Shown here in pieces: positions 14,780 to 23,344 of a DNA stretch of 37,712 nucleotides (its first letter is position 1; every line of letters begins with the position of its first letter). The DNA is from a virus. Below the pieces are notes generated by a model. It made no database searches. It was not told the DNA's origin and saw only the letters and a list, made by a program, of their open reading frames with translations. The position numbers and the translations under genes are program-made. The stretch spans positions 1-37,712 of the IMG/VR virus record IMGVR_UViG_3300037296_000261. One strand, 5' to 3'.

Positions 14780-15957
14780 GCAGCTGCCCTCATAGTTACA
14801 TTCAGCGAATCCACAATCGGTACCCACAATTCGGACGTGATCGCATCGGCTGCAAAATCCGCACTATTCAAGCCGTCTATTTCAAATTGGTTTTGCAATT
14901 CCTTACTAAGTTTGGAAAAGCTAAAGCGGCTAAACGGCTGAGTGAGCGTTGGCAAATAGCTTTTATTGCCACGAAAGGCCGCATTGATCATCGCCTCAAC
15001 ATTCATTTTTAAGTTGGCAATATCATCTTCAGATAAAAAGGCTTCGTGCCACACATCAACCACCACCACGGCCGGTTGTGTTGGTAACTGATAAACCTGA
15101 AAATCATCCCCATGGCCATGATGGCCTTGGTCTGTGATGTAGGCATTAATATTGGTTAGGTAGGTATTAACCGGTGCTGAAAAATCAAAAAGTACATAAG
15201 CGTTTGCTGTGCCTGGTCCACGCGGTGCATCGTGAACGATAGAAATAGCGTCGACCGATACACCAGGGAATTCTGCGATAAGTGATTTATAAACGCTGTC
15301 CGTATGAAACGATGACGCGGTACCAAATTGATTACGAATACGGGCGCGTAATGAATCGTCTGTTTCTATGTCGGTGCCTGGCAATGTTAGCCAGCCATCC
15401 CCATTTGCTACGCTAGCAATATTAGCGATCGGAACGGGTAATATTGAAAAGTAGCCAGTCGATAGATTAAAAGCCGAGCCGGCTTCCACTGCTTCTACTT
15501 GTACGTCTGTGCTCATAGCGCCAGCCGAAAAGGTTGATTCTGTCAGCGTTTTAACTTGATAAATTTTGCCATTCAACGTCGCTGTTTGAATAATAGTACC
15601 AGCGGGAATGGTCACCGCCGAGGCGACATCGGCACGGGTAAAAGTCACCACGCCTTGTGCTTTTACTGCCGCTTTCCGAGTCAAATTTACTGCATCCGCG
15701 AGCAGCTCTAAAAATGCGCCGGTTGCGTATTTAACAAACGAGTTTGGCATCACAGTCGTTATCATTAACTGTATTAGCCAAAGCGCTGGTTTAGTGATTA
15801 GCGCGGTAACAGCTTTCCAGTAGGGCGAGTATTTGCTGTCATTGTTAATCGTGCTGCCGCTTGCTTTTACGTCAGCTTTCCATTGCGCATCTAAGGCTTC
15901 CTGTGTTGTCGGAATACCTGCATCGTCTAGTATTTTTTTGAATTCAGCGTTAGACAT
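14776..15957 (-). CDS. J: Baseplate wedge protein J
   Basis: This 393-aa protein matches the Baseplate_J family: the N-terminal part has KYSPYWKAVTALITKPALWL and ATGAFLELLADAVNLTRKAA, a beta domain follows (GVVTFTRADVASAVTIPAGT), then the typical WLTLPGTDIETDDSLRARIR and GPGTANAYVLF. J-type proteins link the wedge to the tail tube and sheath in contractile tails. It starts in a TAATG overlap with the DUF2590 gene and ends in an ATGA overlap with the gpI-like gene, so the three wedge genes are translationally coupled. Confidence 0.93.
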   Translation of the reverse strand: MSNAEFKKILDDAGIPTTQEALDAQWKADVKASGSTINNDSKYSPYWKAVTALITKPALWLIQLMITTVMPNSFVKYATGAFLELLADAVNLTRKAAVKAQGVVTFTRADVASAVTIPAGTIIQTATLNGKIYQVKTLTESTFSAGAMSTDVQVEAVEAGSAFNLSTGYFSILPVPIANIASVANGDGWLTLPGTDIETDDSLRARIRNQFGTASSFHTDSVYKSLIAEFPGVSVDAISIVHDAPRGPGTANAYVLFDFSAPVNTYLTNINAYITDQGHHGHGDDFQVYQLPTQPAVVVVDVWHEAFLSEDDIANLKMNVEAMINAAFRGNKSYLPTLTQPFSRFSFSKLSKELQNQFEIDGLNSADFAADAITSELWVPIVDSLNVTMRAAA

Positions 15958-16280
15958 TAGCTATTCACCGTTAAGTTAATCGCGCCATATTTATAGGTTG
16001 TGGCCGTCACGTAAAACGTTTCTATTTCAATCTGAGTGATCTTGATCGTGCCTGGCACCAAGCGAATATCGTCTTCAATCATTCGCTCAAGTTTCTGCAA
16101 ATTGCCCTGTACTTTGATGTTGTCGCGCTGCCCAATAATCTCCACCATCAAGCCGCTTTCACGGATCAAATGCTTAATGTCTTGGGCTATGCAATCTGCG
16201 TCATAAACGAGCATCGGTTCGCCCGCTACGTCTAGCGTAAAGTCATCGTTAGTGATTAATAGATCAACATAATCAGCCAT
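15957..16280 (-). CDS. DUF2590 baseplate protein (gpW/gp25-like)
   Basis: This 107-aa protein matches DUF2590, a gpW/gp25-like lysozyme-fold wedge component: YVDLLITNDDFTLDVAGEPM, LVYDADCIAQDIKHLIRESG and then RMIEDDIRLVPGTIKITQIE. The gp25-like family sits at the centre of the wedge together with J. It lies 2 bp after the tape-measure stop and overlaps J. DUF2590 is typical of HP1/K139-type rather than P2-type phages, which helps place this phage. Confidence 0.85.
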   Translation of the reverse strand: MADYVDLLITNDDFTLDVAGEPMLVYDADCIAQDIKHLIRESGLMVEIIGQRDNIKVQGNLQKLERMIEDDIRLVPGTIKITQIEIETFYVTATTYKYGAINLTVNS

Positions 16281-16282
16281 GG

Positions 16283-18271
16283 TTAAGGCGCCGCGAACGC
16301 GAGTTCGTCCATTAGTGATTGGCCGCTCATGGCCTGGCCATAATTATTGATATGCACGTCGCCTACGTTTCGAGAGTTGTTGTTTGATGTCGCGTTACTG
16401 ATCTGATTCATCAATCCACCGCCAGCCATTTTGGGCGCTGCATTGGATAAACTCGCAGGTGCCGCCACGGGTTTTGGCATGTCTGTTGTGGTATCAATAT
16501 TGATGCCCGGGATCATATTTATTTTATCGATTAACCAATCAATCGAATCGCCCACGAATGAAAAGACGTTCATCCCGCTCAAGTAGTTTTTGAATGAAGC
16601 CCACCACTCAGGAAGCTTATTCCAAAGGGCTAATACGCCATCGACAAAATCGAACACGCCAATAAATTCAGCAAATGCGGTACTCCATTCGCCAAGTTTG
16701 GCAGTCCATGTGTCCCAATAGACCACAGCGGCCACGACAGCAGCAGTCAGGGCAATAACGCCCACAACGATCCACGTAATCGGGTTCGCCCATAAAGCAG
16801 CCGCCATCGCGCTTAAACCGCCGTTAAAGATCCAAATAGTTGCCGCGGCTAACTTAGACTGCAGCATCATCATTTTCATACTGCCTAACATGCCAAGTAA
16901 GCCGAATTTGGCGGTGGCCATAATGCCGTTACCTAACGCAATAGAAAGGTTCATCGCTGCAAAGCCGACTTTCGTGGCTGTGAGTAAAGGGCCAAAGGGG
17001 AGTAGAGCGAACTTCATTAAGGTTGTTGTGGCTACCCAACCGACCATCACAAATTTACTGAGTCCAACCACGATGGATAGGGCAGACAAACTACCCACTA
17101 AAATACCAATCCCAATCACGCCTTTAATAACCGCGCCGGTAAGATGTGGAAACATATCCATCCACTTAGTGAGCGTTGTCATAGTGAGCGTAATTTGGTC
17201 ATAAACAGGCGAGAACACTTTCAATAAGCGTTCGCCAAATTCCATGCGAAAGTTTTTAACAGCGGCGGCGGATTGATCCCAAGGGTCAGCAATGGCCATG
17301 GCCATCGCAGTTACATCATCAAGTCCTTTGACAGACTTAATGCTTTCTAGATTGCCTTTGAACGTGTCTAAACTTCCCGCCATCGCAGCAAGTACTTGTT
17401 GCCCTCGTTTACCAAACGCTTTTTGCAACATTTGTTGGTCGCCGGCTTTACTCAAGTCGCCAAACTTGCCCTGTAACTTGGTAATGATGTCTACCATAGG
17501 AAGGGCTTTGTTTTGCGAGTCAGTAAATTTCATACCTAGCGTCGTTTCAGCCTTACTGATATTCGCTAGAAATGATGAATACGCGTTACCGGACCGGCCA
17601 CCCTCGACCATTGTGTTCTGTAAGAACCCCATGACCGCCAGCTGCTCCTCGAGCGGCACCTTCATCGCCGTAGCTTGCTTGCCGATGTTCTTCATGGCTT
17701 CACCCATTTGAGTACCATCGGTATTAAAAAGCTGAACGGCTTTGGCTGTTTTACTGATTAACTTATCCATAAACGCGGTTTTGCCGATCGCATCGGCTTC
17801 CACGGCATGAATATTAAACATCTGGCCAACGTAGGCATTGGTCGACTCCAAACCGCCTTTAGTGGCGGTTGCAAGCATGGCGGACTTATTCGCCAGCATG
17901 CTTAACTCGTTGCCTTTTAATCCACTAATCGCACTTTGTAACTTGTACGACGCATTGACGATCTCAGTGGCATCGCTACCGTATTGAACGGCCGTCGCCA
18001 TACTGGTTTTACGCAAGTGCTCCAGCGCGGAATTCTCGACGCCCAAGCTGGAAATAGTACCCAACGCGGTGCGCATCTCTTTTGCCGGTGCTAGCATCTT
18101 GTCAAACGCATAGCCCACAGAAAACAAACCAGCCACACCGTAACCAATCTTTTGGTATCCGGTTTGGATGTTGCTTGTCACTGTGTCCATCGTTTTCATC
18201 ATCTTGTTTGCAGGGCCAGAAACTTGGTCCATTAAACTGACAATAAAATCGAGACGTGCTGCGTTAGACAT
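16283..18271 (-). CDS. Tape measure protein (TP901 type)
   Basis: This 662-aa protein sets tail length. The N-terminal part (about 1-350) has the TP901-type pattern MSNAARLDFIVSLMDQVSGP and, later, LNTDGTQMGEAMKNIGKQAT-like helices with AFGKRGQQVLAAMAG, as in phage tail tape measure proteins. From about 370 to 540 there are several hydrophobic segments (TGAVIKGVIGIGILVGSLSA, NPITWIVVGVIALTAAVVAA) that can insert in the host inner membrane on injection. The C-terminal end is polar. The start has AAGG seven bases upstream. It is directly preceded by the frameshifted tail-chaperone gene, the universal order. Confidence 0.93.
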   Translation of the reverse strand: MSNAARLDFIVSLMDQVSGPANKMMKTMDTVTSNIQTGYQKIGYGVAGLFSVGYAFDKMLAPAKEMRTALGTISSLGVENSALEHLRKTSMATAVQYGSDATEIVNASYKLQSAISGLKGNELSMLANKSAMLATATKGGLESTNAYVGQMFNIHAVEADAIGKTAFMDKLISKTAKAVQLFNTDGTQMGEAMKNIGKQATAMKVPLEEQLAVMGFLQNTMVEGGRSGNAYSSFLANISKAETTLGMKFTDSQNKALPMVDIITKLQGKFGDLSKAGDQQMLQKAFGKRGQQVLAAMAGSLDTFKGNLESIKSVKGLDDVTAMAMAIADPWDQSAAAVKNFRMEFGERLLKVFSPVYDQITLTMTTLTKWMDMFPHLTGAVIKGVIGIGILVGSLSALSIVVGLSKFVMVGWVATTTLMKFALLPFGPLLTATKVGFAAMNLSIALGNGIMATAKFGLLGMLGSMKMMMLQSKLAAATIWIFNGGLSAMAAALWANPITWIVVGVIALTAAVVAAVVYWDTWTAKLGEWSTAFAEFIGVFDFVDGVLALWNKLPEWWASFKNYLSGMNVFSFVGDSIDWLIDKINMIPGINIDTTTDMPKPVAAPASLSNAAPKMAGGGLMNQISNATSNNNSRNVGDVHINNYGQAMSGQSLMDELAFAAP

Positions 18272-18280
18272 AGATCAACC

Positions 18281-18463
18281 TTATAAAACTTTGTTGATGC
18301 CGCTTGCCACGGCATTGCTCATGTTTTCCCAGTAGCGCTCGTCTAAGTAGAGCGCTTCGGCCATCGTCGTTTCGTTAAACTCTTGACCAGGTAACCAATG
18401 CTTAACCAGACACATCATCTGGCCAAGCCCGTTATTTCTTATTTGCTTGGCAATGCTTTCGGC
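18281..18463 (-). CDS. -1 frame extension of the tail assembly chaperone (DUF6890-like)
   Basis: Codon 18463-18461 (GCC) to a TAA at 18281 encode 60 aa beginning AESIAKQIRNNGLGQM and ending NAVASGINKVL. There is no own ribosome site. The frame is open exactly from the slippery site at 18469-18463 on, so a -1 shift gives a 155-aa fusion of 95 residues from the zero frame and these 60. The segment LVKHWLPGQEF...ALYLDERYWENM resembles DUF6890, a short protein class that I associate with this position in K139-like phages. G/GT-type frameshift products link the tape measure to the tail-tube protein in assembly. Confidence 0.75.
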   Translation of the reverse strand, partial: AESIAKQIRNNGLGQMMCLVKHWLPGQEFNETTMAEALYLDERYWENMSNAVASGINKVL

Positions 18464-18747
18464 TTTTTTATCTTCACAGCCACATCACCGACCACTTCGG
18501 CAGTGACTTCGTTAATCATCAACATCACCAACATACCGTTAGGTGTTTTGCCGTCGATGAGTACGCGCTCTTTAAACGTTGCCTTGTCTTCTTGATGGAC
18601 ATGACTCACCAGAAAGTTATAGCCAGGGCCAACTTTGTCATTGGGCATTTGGTTGTTTAAATGCTCGTTGTAGTCTTCCATAGTGACTTCAAAGCGTAAG
18701 TCTTGCTCTTCTTCACCTTCGCCCAATGTGATTGTAATTAATGGCAT
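18439..18747 (-). CDS. Phage tail assembly chaperone, zero-frame product
   Basis: This 102-aa protein resembles the tail assembly chaperone of P2/HP1-like phages (TAC_10 type), with EGEEEQDLRFEVTMEDYNEH and NQMPNDKVGPGYNFLV and HVHQEDKATF. Such proteins bind the tape measure before tube polymerisation. The ATG at 18747 has AAGGGG ten bases upstream. Near its end a slippery heptamer lets some ribosomes enter the -1 frame and read to 18281, so this is the short product of two. It follows the holin gene by 10 bp and precedes the tape measure. Confidence 0.85.
   Translation of the reverse strand: MPLITITLGEGEEEQDLRFEVTMEDYNEHLNNQMPNDKVGPGYNFLVSHVHQEDKATFKERVLIDGKTPNGMLVMLMINEVTAEVVGDVAVKIKKPKALPSK
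18463..18469 (-). promoter_or_regulatory. A AAA AAG -1 ribosomal frameshift site
   Basis: In the mRNA the heptamer A AAA AAG is in the zero frame of the chaperone (codons ATA AAA AAG). It is the classic efficient -1 slip site in bacteria (known from dnaX). After slipping, the next codon is GCC, which begins the 60-codon open extension. I did not identify an unequivocal stimulatory stem downstream. Confidence 0.85.
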
Positions 18748-18757
18748 GTATTACCCC

Positions 18758-19066
18758 TTATTTGGTTAGTTTGTTTTGTAGATATTTTTCGAACATGAAA
18801 ATGGCTCTCGCCCCCATGTGGCCTGAAATGGCAATCAATGCTGCCGACAACATAGGGTCAAGGTTTGCCCCTTCGCACAAAAAGAAAGTGACCAAGCCAG
18901 CAAAAGCCGACGTCATGATTTCCCCGACAAACTCCGTAATCGAATAGCGTGGAATACTGCCATCGCGTCGCTTGCGTAAATAGTTCACAACTCCTCCATA
19001 CATCGCTATAACGAACACCCATGAATAAGTGATCAATGAATAGGTCGTTGGGTCTTTTTCCGGCAT
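18758..19066 (-). CDS. LydA-type holin
   Basis: This 102-aa membrane protein has three hydrophobic segments (about 12-30, 46-67 and 71-93), namely LITYSWVFVIAMYGGVVNYL, VGEIMTSAFAGLVTFFLCEG and MLSAALIAISGHMGARAIFM. A basic loop RKRRDGS lies between the first and second and a basic end (KYLQNKLTK) follows the third. This is the pattern of the LydA/holin superfamily III proteins. It would form the timed hole that gives the lysis enzyme access to the cell wall. A second holin-like gene lies 19 bp upstream. Confidence 0.85.
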   Translation of the reverse strand: MPEKDPTTYSLITYSWVFVIAMYGGVVNYLRKRRDGSIPRYSITEFVGEIMTSAFAGLVTFFLCEGANLDPMLSAALIAISGHMGARAIFMFEKYLQNKLTK

Positions 19067-19085
19067 GGTCTTATCCTTCTTCTAG

Positions 19086-19565
19086 CTACTTTGCTTTCGC
19101 TTCAAATAGCTTGGTGATCAGCGGCATGACGTTCTTGATGGCACGTTCGCCAAACAGAAAACCCAACACCAAAATGTTAATGGCCATCAAAGCGCTTTCT
19201 TGTTTACTGGTGAGCGTTGTCCATTCCGAGAACCACATGTAGTCCATAAATAAAGTGGCATAGCCCCACAATGGACGCTGTAAACCACGTAAGAACAAAA
19301 CCAACGGTCCCACAAAAGGAATGCCTTTTAAGTCGCTGGCTGTGCCTTCTAACTGAGCAATTCGGTTTGTTAAAACCTCTTCAGCAGTAATGGCCGCGTC
19401 ATCCATTTGTTGCTGGATGTTGGCTTCAAGCTGCTTGGTTTTTAATGCCAAATCGGCTTTTTGCTCTGGCGACATATCGGCAGGAAAATACTCTTTAAAC
19501 GTATCTACCGCTGTAGAAACAAAGCCACCGGTTACGCCATTCAAAAGTTTCTTGAAAATGCTCAT
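19086..19565 (-). CDS. Holin-like membrane protein (3TM holin family)
   Basis: This 159-aa protein begins MSIFKKLLNGVTGGFVSTAV and has an amphipathic first part (1-75) rich in charged helices (PEQKADLALKTKQLEANIQQ). Two or three hydrophobic segments follow, in about 82-115 (IPFVGPLVLFLRGLQRPLWG, then YATLFMDYMWF) and 125-147. It matches the GTA_holin_3TM pattern. It overlaps the endolysin-like gene stop in an ATGA. Along with the second holin it forms the lysis block. One may act as antiholin or pinholin; the sequence does not show which. Confidence 0.75.
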   Translation of the reverse strand: MSIFKKLLNGVTGGFVSTAVDTFKEYFPADMSPEQKADLALKTKQLEANIQQQMDDAAITAEEVLTNRIAQLEGTASDLKGIPFVGPLVLFLRGLQRPLWGYATLFMDYMWFSEWTTLTSKQESALMAINILVLGFLFGERAIKNVMPLITKLFEAKAK

Positions 19566-20143
19566 AACTGATCCTCGGTTAACAGCGTGTAGCTATATTT
19601 AATGCCGTATGTCTGAGCCGATTTATTGAGCAAAGCCATCAGCAAAGCAAAATCAACAGGGTCGGCTAAGACCTGGCAACCGGCAGACCACTTGTCTACC
19701 TGAACGCTCAATGTGTTTGGGTTGGCGTGGTGACAGTTAATGCCGAAATAGCCTGTTTCTTTGTTCGCTTTTTCGTCTAACGTTGCATCGCCATCGTTGT
19801 CTCGGTACACGGTCATTTCGCCCCGTTGCACCAGTGCTTTGTATTTGCCTTGGTGATAGCCGATTTCCCAACAACCAGAATGGTGACCAGGCATAAGCCA
19901 CGCCGTACCATCCACATTGATAGGATGTTCTCGGTAATACACACCAGGATCGGTCGTGCACGCAAAGTCATACGCATGCTGCTTGCCGTCCACGGTGAAC
20001 AAAACAAAAAAGCGATCGTTAAAGGTGTTTGCATCGGTATTGCTAGAACGCACACCAACCAGCGTGATATTCCAATCACCCTTGAATACTGGGTAATCAT
20101 GCTTTTTTAGCGCGTCTAAAACGGCTTTCGTTGTGATTTCCAT
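19562..20143 (-). CDS. Putative lysis peptidase or L,D-transpeptidase-like enzyme
   Basis: This 193-aa protein sits where the endolysin is found in HP1-type phages, directly before two holin genes. Residues 131-158 read GYFGINCHHANPNT followed by VDKWSAGCQV, giving an H138/H139 pair and a serine-ala-gly-cysteine (S153-C156). This resembles the HxxSxGC pattern of YkuD-type L,D-transpeptidases, although here SAGC instead of SHGC. The cysteine could be the catalytic nucleophile in peptidoglycan cleavage or exchange. There is no signal peptide, so export depends on a holin. The enzyme class is inferred; a lysozyme or M15 peptidase pattern is not visible. Confidence 0.65.
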   Translation of the reverse strand: MEITTKAVLDALKKHDYPVFKGDWNITLVGVRSSNTDANTFNDRFFVLFTVDGKQHAYDFACTTDPGVYYREHPINVDGTAWLMPGHHSGCWEIGYHQGKYKALVQRGEMTVYRDNDGDATLDEKANKETGYFGINCHHANPNTLSVQVDKWSAGCQVLADPVDFALLMALLNKSAQTYGIKYSYTLLTEDQL

Positions 20144-20155
20144 CAGTACGGCTCC

Positions 20156-20599
20156 TTATAGGTCACGTATATCGTGGGCGCTTAAATACGTAGTCCCATC
20201 GATGGTCACAAAGTCAGGGCCAGTTACATCAAACGGTAGTTTGACCTTCATTTGGTCGTTGCTGTTCGGATCAATATTGATCAAATCAGAAATGCGCAAT
20301 AGGCATTTATCAAGTTCGATGCTTTGCTCCTCGCCCGATACTTTGCCATTGATACCAATATCAAACGGTTTCAGCTCTCGCCAAGAACCAGCACTTTTAG
20401 CCGCCGCTGAAATCAACTTGAAGTTTTTAATATTCAGTTCAATTTCACCGGAACATTCCACATCGCCGTTGGTGTAATCAACAGGGATGCCGTTCTCTTT
20501 GACGACTTTACGATTGTCTGTAATTGATGCGCTCATAGACTCGACACGCACTTGGTAATCACCAATCATCAGGGTGAAATCTTTGCCTGTTAATCTCAT
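20156..20599 (-). CDS. Tail tube protein (DUF2597)
   Basis: This 147-aa protein matches DUF2597, the HP1-type tail tube: MRLTGKDFTLMIGDYQVRVE, SMSASITDNRKVVKENGIPV and DVECSGEIELNIKNFKLISA. It forms the inner channel through which DNA passes. It follows the sheath gene by 9 bp, as in all contractile-tail operons. The acidic and basic residues in a small beta-barrel with an N-terminal helix fit the family. It is not the P2 FII type, one of the reasons the phage is placed with HP1/K139. Confidence 0.88.
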   Translation of the reverse strand: MRLTGKDFTLMIGDYQVRVESMSASITDNRKVVKENGIPVDYTNGDVECSGEIELNIKNFKLISAAAKSAGSWRELKPFDIGINGKVSGEEQSIELDKCLLRISDLINIDPNSNDQMKVKLPFDVTGPDFVTIDGTTYLSAHDIRDL

Positions 20600-20608
20600 G
20601 TTCTTCTC

Positions 20609-21736
20609 CTAAACAGGGTCTGATAGATCCAACATAATGTTGGCAGTAATGTCTTTCGGAATGGAGTAAGGGCGAGCCACCATATAGATCTCGACTTTCT
20701 CGCGAGTGATCCAATTAATAACGATGTCACCGTCCTGGTATGGCTTGATTTCCGCAGGGAAGGTCATGCCGTTAAACTCGGTAGACTTGCTCATATTTTT
20801 CAATGGACGGCTTAGTTTTCGAATCGCCCAGGCTTCACCACTGGATGTGCTGTTAAAGCGACGGTCACCAATTAACTGAATCAAAATGATTCGAACCATA
20901 CGTGCCGCTTTGTCGATCACCCGTAGGTTTTCAACCACGGTAAAGTCACCGCCCACCGCATCCAATAATTGGCCATCAGACCAATAAACGCCTTCGTAAT
21001 CGGCATAGAACGCCGGCACAGAAAAACGCTGATTGTTTAGCGCAATCGCATGAGCGTTGGAGTAAATGATGCCGTTTTTGTCAGTGGGAAGAGTGCTTTG
21101 GTCTTGGCCGATAATAGAACCAGTCGCCACGCGCATAGGCGTATCTGCAACACTGATTTGAGCGTTACACAAACGCCCTGCATAAATACCCACCGCATCG
21201 TCGTAAATGTACGGAACGGGAGACACACGAAATGCGCTTAACGTCTCGGTTAAGTTTTTAATGTCGTTGATGTATTCAGACCAGCTTTCGCCTGTGCCAG
21301 CGGTACCGTCGATCATACGAGCGCCAGCGATAAAGAAAGCGCGACGACCATACGTGGTATTCAAATCCATGGCTTTTGCGTGCATAGCGGTAAGTTGTGA
21401 TTGTTCAGTGACGGGCGTACACACCACGATAGCTTCGACCTTGATGTTGTTGTTCATAGCGAAATCAACCGCCGCATCCCATAGCGCACCGTCGGCCACC
21501 GGAATAGCGGCTGCAGCCCAGTTTTGCCCCGCATTGGCTTTGGCCGCGACTACGTTGCGTTTCAATTCTGAATCCGCTTCGCCTAGCTCAACGTCCAAAT
21601 CACTGTCCGTGTTCAAATAGATAATTTGATCCACATTCGTTGCGCCAACACCGATAAAGAGAAAGTATTTCTCGACGGTCGGGAATGGCCCCTGCATTAA
21701 ATTCAGTGCATTGACTGCAATTCTACCTACGGCCAT
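20609..21736 (-). CDS. Contractile tail sheath protein (DUF2586)
   Basis: This 375-aa protein matches DUF2586, the HP1-type sheath: an N-terminal part MAVGRIAVNALNLMQGPFPT and FLFIGVGATNVDQIIYLNTD, the middle AFRVSPVPYIYDDAVGIYAG and a C-terminal handshake-type end with IKPYQDGDIVINWITREKVE. It assembles around the tube and contracts on infection. It overlaps the preceding gpS-like gene by 14 nt and is followed by the tube gene. Its length (375) agrees with this family and not with longer P2-FI sheaths. Confidence 0.9.
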   Translation of the reverse strand: MAVGRIAVNALNLMQGPFPTVEKYFLFIGVGATNVDQIIYLNTDSDLDVELGEADSELKRNVVAAKANAGQNWAAAAIPVADGALWDAAVDFAMNNNIKVEAIVVCTPVTEQSQLTAMHAKAMDLNTTYGRRAFFIAGARMIDGTAGTGESWSEYINDIKNLTETLSAFRVSPVPYIYDDAVGIYAGRLCNAQISVADTPMRVATGSIIGQDQSTLPTDKNGIIYSNAHAIALNNQRFSVPAFYADYEGVYWSDGQLLDAVGGDFTVVENLRVIDKAARMVRIILIQLIGDRRFNSTSSGEAWAIRKLSRPLKNMSKSTEFNGMTFPAEIKPYQDGDIVINWITREKVEIYMVARPYSIPKDITANIMLDLSDPV

Positions 21737-22394
21737 TGACGACCTCCTGTTTCATTTGATTCATAATATTTTCAACGTAACGAGTAATGTCGGCTGGGCT
21801 AGCCCCTAAAAACGAACGGGCAGGTAGCTTCACTTTCCAACTGTTTTTTGCTGTCTCGTCTTGATCTCGTAACCAGCGCAAAATAGCGCCGGCCTTTCCA
21901 ACACTTAGGTTGTCCATAATCCATTTTTGAGACGGCTTCTTTGTGCCTTTGCCGCCTTTTCTGGGTATCTTGTAACCCGCTTCAATTAACGCCTTGGCCT
22001 GACGCCTTGTCGCATCGCCATCTTTTGCAGTGTTGTTCTTTGGCAAACTCGACGCCGACACCGTCTGTTCATTACCGTATTGATGCATGGCGGCAATACG
22101 GGCATCGTTCGATTTACCAAAACCTATTTTTGCCTCCGCTCCCGTGTTTTGGAGTACCTTTTCGCGCTTCACTAAGCCAGACAGCATTTTTCGTCTACGT
22201 TTTCGCTGGCGTTTTTCGAATGGGTTGCCATCCAAATCCACCTGATTACGCACACGTTTTTTACTGTCTCGAATCACCTCTTTAGCAGTACGAGACAACA
22301 ATCGACGGCGCATAGAGGTAGGCATTCTCAGCACTTCCAATTGCTTCTGAACAGACAGCAATCCTCTAACGTCGACGCTAATAAACTGACTCAT
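21723..22394 (-). CDS. S: Virion morphogenesis / tail completion protein S
   Basis: This 223-aa protein matches the Phage_tail_S family: MSQFISVDVRGLLSVQKQLE, then MRRRLLSRTAKEVIRDSKKR, and a basic part (EKRQRKRRRKML) with later QNTGAEAKIGFGKSNDARIA. gpS acts with gpR in joining the tail to the head in P2. It starts in a TGATG overlap with gene R and overlaps the sheath start by 14 nt. It is longer than P2 gpS (150 aa) through an insertion in about 115-190. Confidence 0.82.
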   Translation of the reverse strand: MSQFISVDVRGLLSVQKQLEVLRMPTSMRRRLLSRTAKEVIRDSKKRVRNQVDLDGNPFEKRQRKRRRKMLSGLVKREKVLQNTGAEAKIGFGKSNDARIAAMHQYGNEQTVSASSLPKNNTAKDGDATRRQAKALIEAGYKIPRKGGKGTKKPSQKWIMDNLSVGKAGAILRWLRDQDETAKNSWKVKLPARSFLGASPADITRYVENIMNQMKQEVVNGRR

Positions 22395-22846
22395 CAGCTT
22401 TTCATCTCGCCTTCTTTCACGTACGTGATCGTCGTGTCGTCTAGTCGGTAGTGTTGGCCATCGATGACGATAGGGCCGTTCTCGTCAGCCACCGCAGTAA
22501 TGTCTTCTTCAAACGTGATCATGATGTCGATATCGGCCGTTTTACTGTCCAGAATGTCCACGTCAGTGACGGGCATCGGCAGCTCTTTTTCAAAGCGGTC
22601 TTCGTCGTTCTCGATTAGCCAAACACTCACCTGAGCGAACAACAATTCGGCAGGGTGTCGAGTGTGTGGATACCGTTCGATTGAGATCATGGCGTCGTAG
22701 GTTTGTGTGTAGACAATCACCTGACCGTCATCAATGATGCTGCAGCGCGGCACGATCCGTGGGTTCTCTACCCATGAATCGATGTTCTCTGCGGCAACCA
22801 AATTAAGGCCGACTAAAAACGCGGTAATTTGCTGCAATTTGAGCAT
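22394..22846 (-). CDS. R: Tail completion protein R
   Basis: This 150-aa protein matches P2 GpR: MLKLQQITAFLVGLNLVAAE, DDGQVIVYTQTYDAMISIER and HPAELLFAQVSVWLIENDED. The C-terminal end is acidic and beta-rich. It is probably the terminator or joining protein at the head-proximal end of the tail. It starts one base after the TAG stop of gene L, without a clear own ribosome site, so translation is probably coupled. It ends in a TGATG overlap with S. Confidence 0.85.
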   Translation of the reverse strand: MLKLQQITAFLVGLNLVAAENIDSWVENPRIVPRCSIIDDGQVIVYTQTYDAMISIERYPHTRHPAELLFAQVSVWLIENDEDRFEKELPMPVTDVDILDSKTADIDIMITFEEDITAVADENGPIVIDGQHYRLDDTTITYVKEGEMKS

Positions 22847-23344
22847 CTACATCAGCTCCACATAAAAATTGGCCTTGGTGCTGTGTTCTTCCCCTGGGAA
22901 GAATTTACGCATAATAGCCGCGACACTTTTTTTACTTTCGTCCAGCCAGTACTGTTCGGTTTCAGCGGATTCTTTCGCTTCGTTCACGGCTTCTTTACGG
23001 CGGTTCATGGTAGAAAACTGCTGCAGCAAAAACGCCTTCGCATAGCTGTACACCGCATGTTCGTAATGCACGGTTAAAGCAGGCTTACCGTACAAAATGG
23101 TCATCGACTCTAAATAAGCGTCGAACGTTTCAAACGGCATGGTCAAAACGTTGTTTTTAGCGCGGTCTAGCTGTTCATTCACTCGAACCAAGGCAAGAGA
23201 CAACCCCCACGAAATCGTGTCGTTTGCGTACTCTGACGGGATACGGTATCGGTCCATCAAATCCGACAAAGACAAATCTGGCCAAAAGCCATCATTGGCA
23301 ACCGGTGCTGCTGTCGTAAGTGACGGTTTTCCAGTAAGTGACAT
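22847..23344 (-). CDS. L: Head completion protein L
   Basis: This 165-aa protein matches P2 GpL: DGFWPDLSLSDLMDRYRIPS and ISWGLSLALVRVNEQLDRAK, with the helical end KAFLLQQFSTMNRRKEAVNE. gpL closes the filled head so that the tail can be joined. It is separated from the small terminase gene by 111 bp in which I see no gene and no clear terminator. Downstream it is coupled to R. Confidence 0.88.
   Translation of the reverse strand: MSLTGKPSLTTAAPVANDGFWPDLSLSDLMDRYRIPSEYANDTISWGLSLALVRVNEQLDRAKNNVLTMPFETFDAYLESMTILYGKPALTVHYEHAVYSYAKAFLLQQFSTMNRRKEAVNEAKESAETEQYWLDESKKSVAAIMRKFFPGEEHSTKANFYVELM

Noticed and set aside
14780-14827. N-terminal extension of the gpI-like gene
   Set aside because: It lies in gene J in another frame; the ATGA overlap at 14779 is the natural start.
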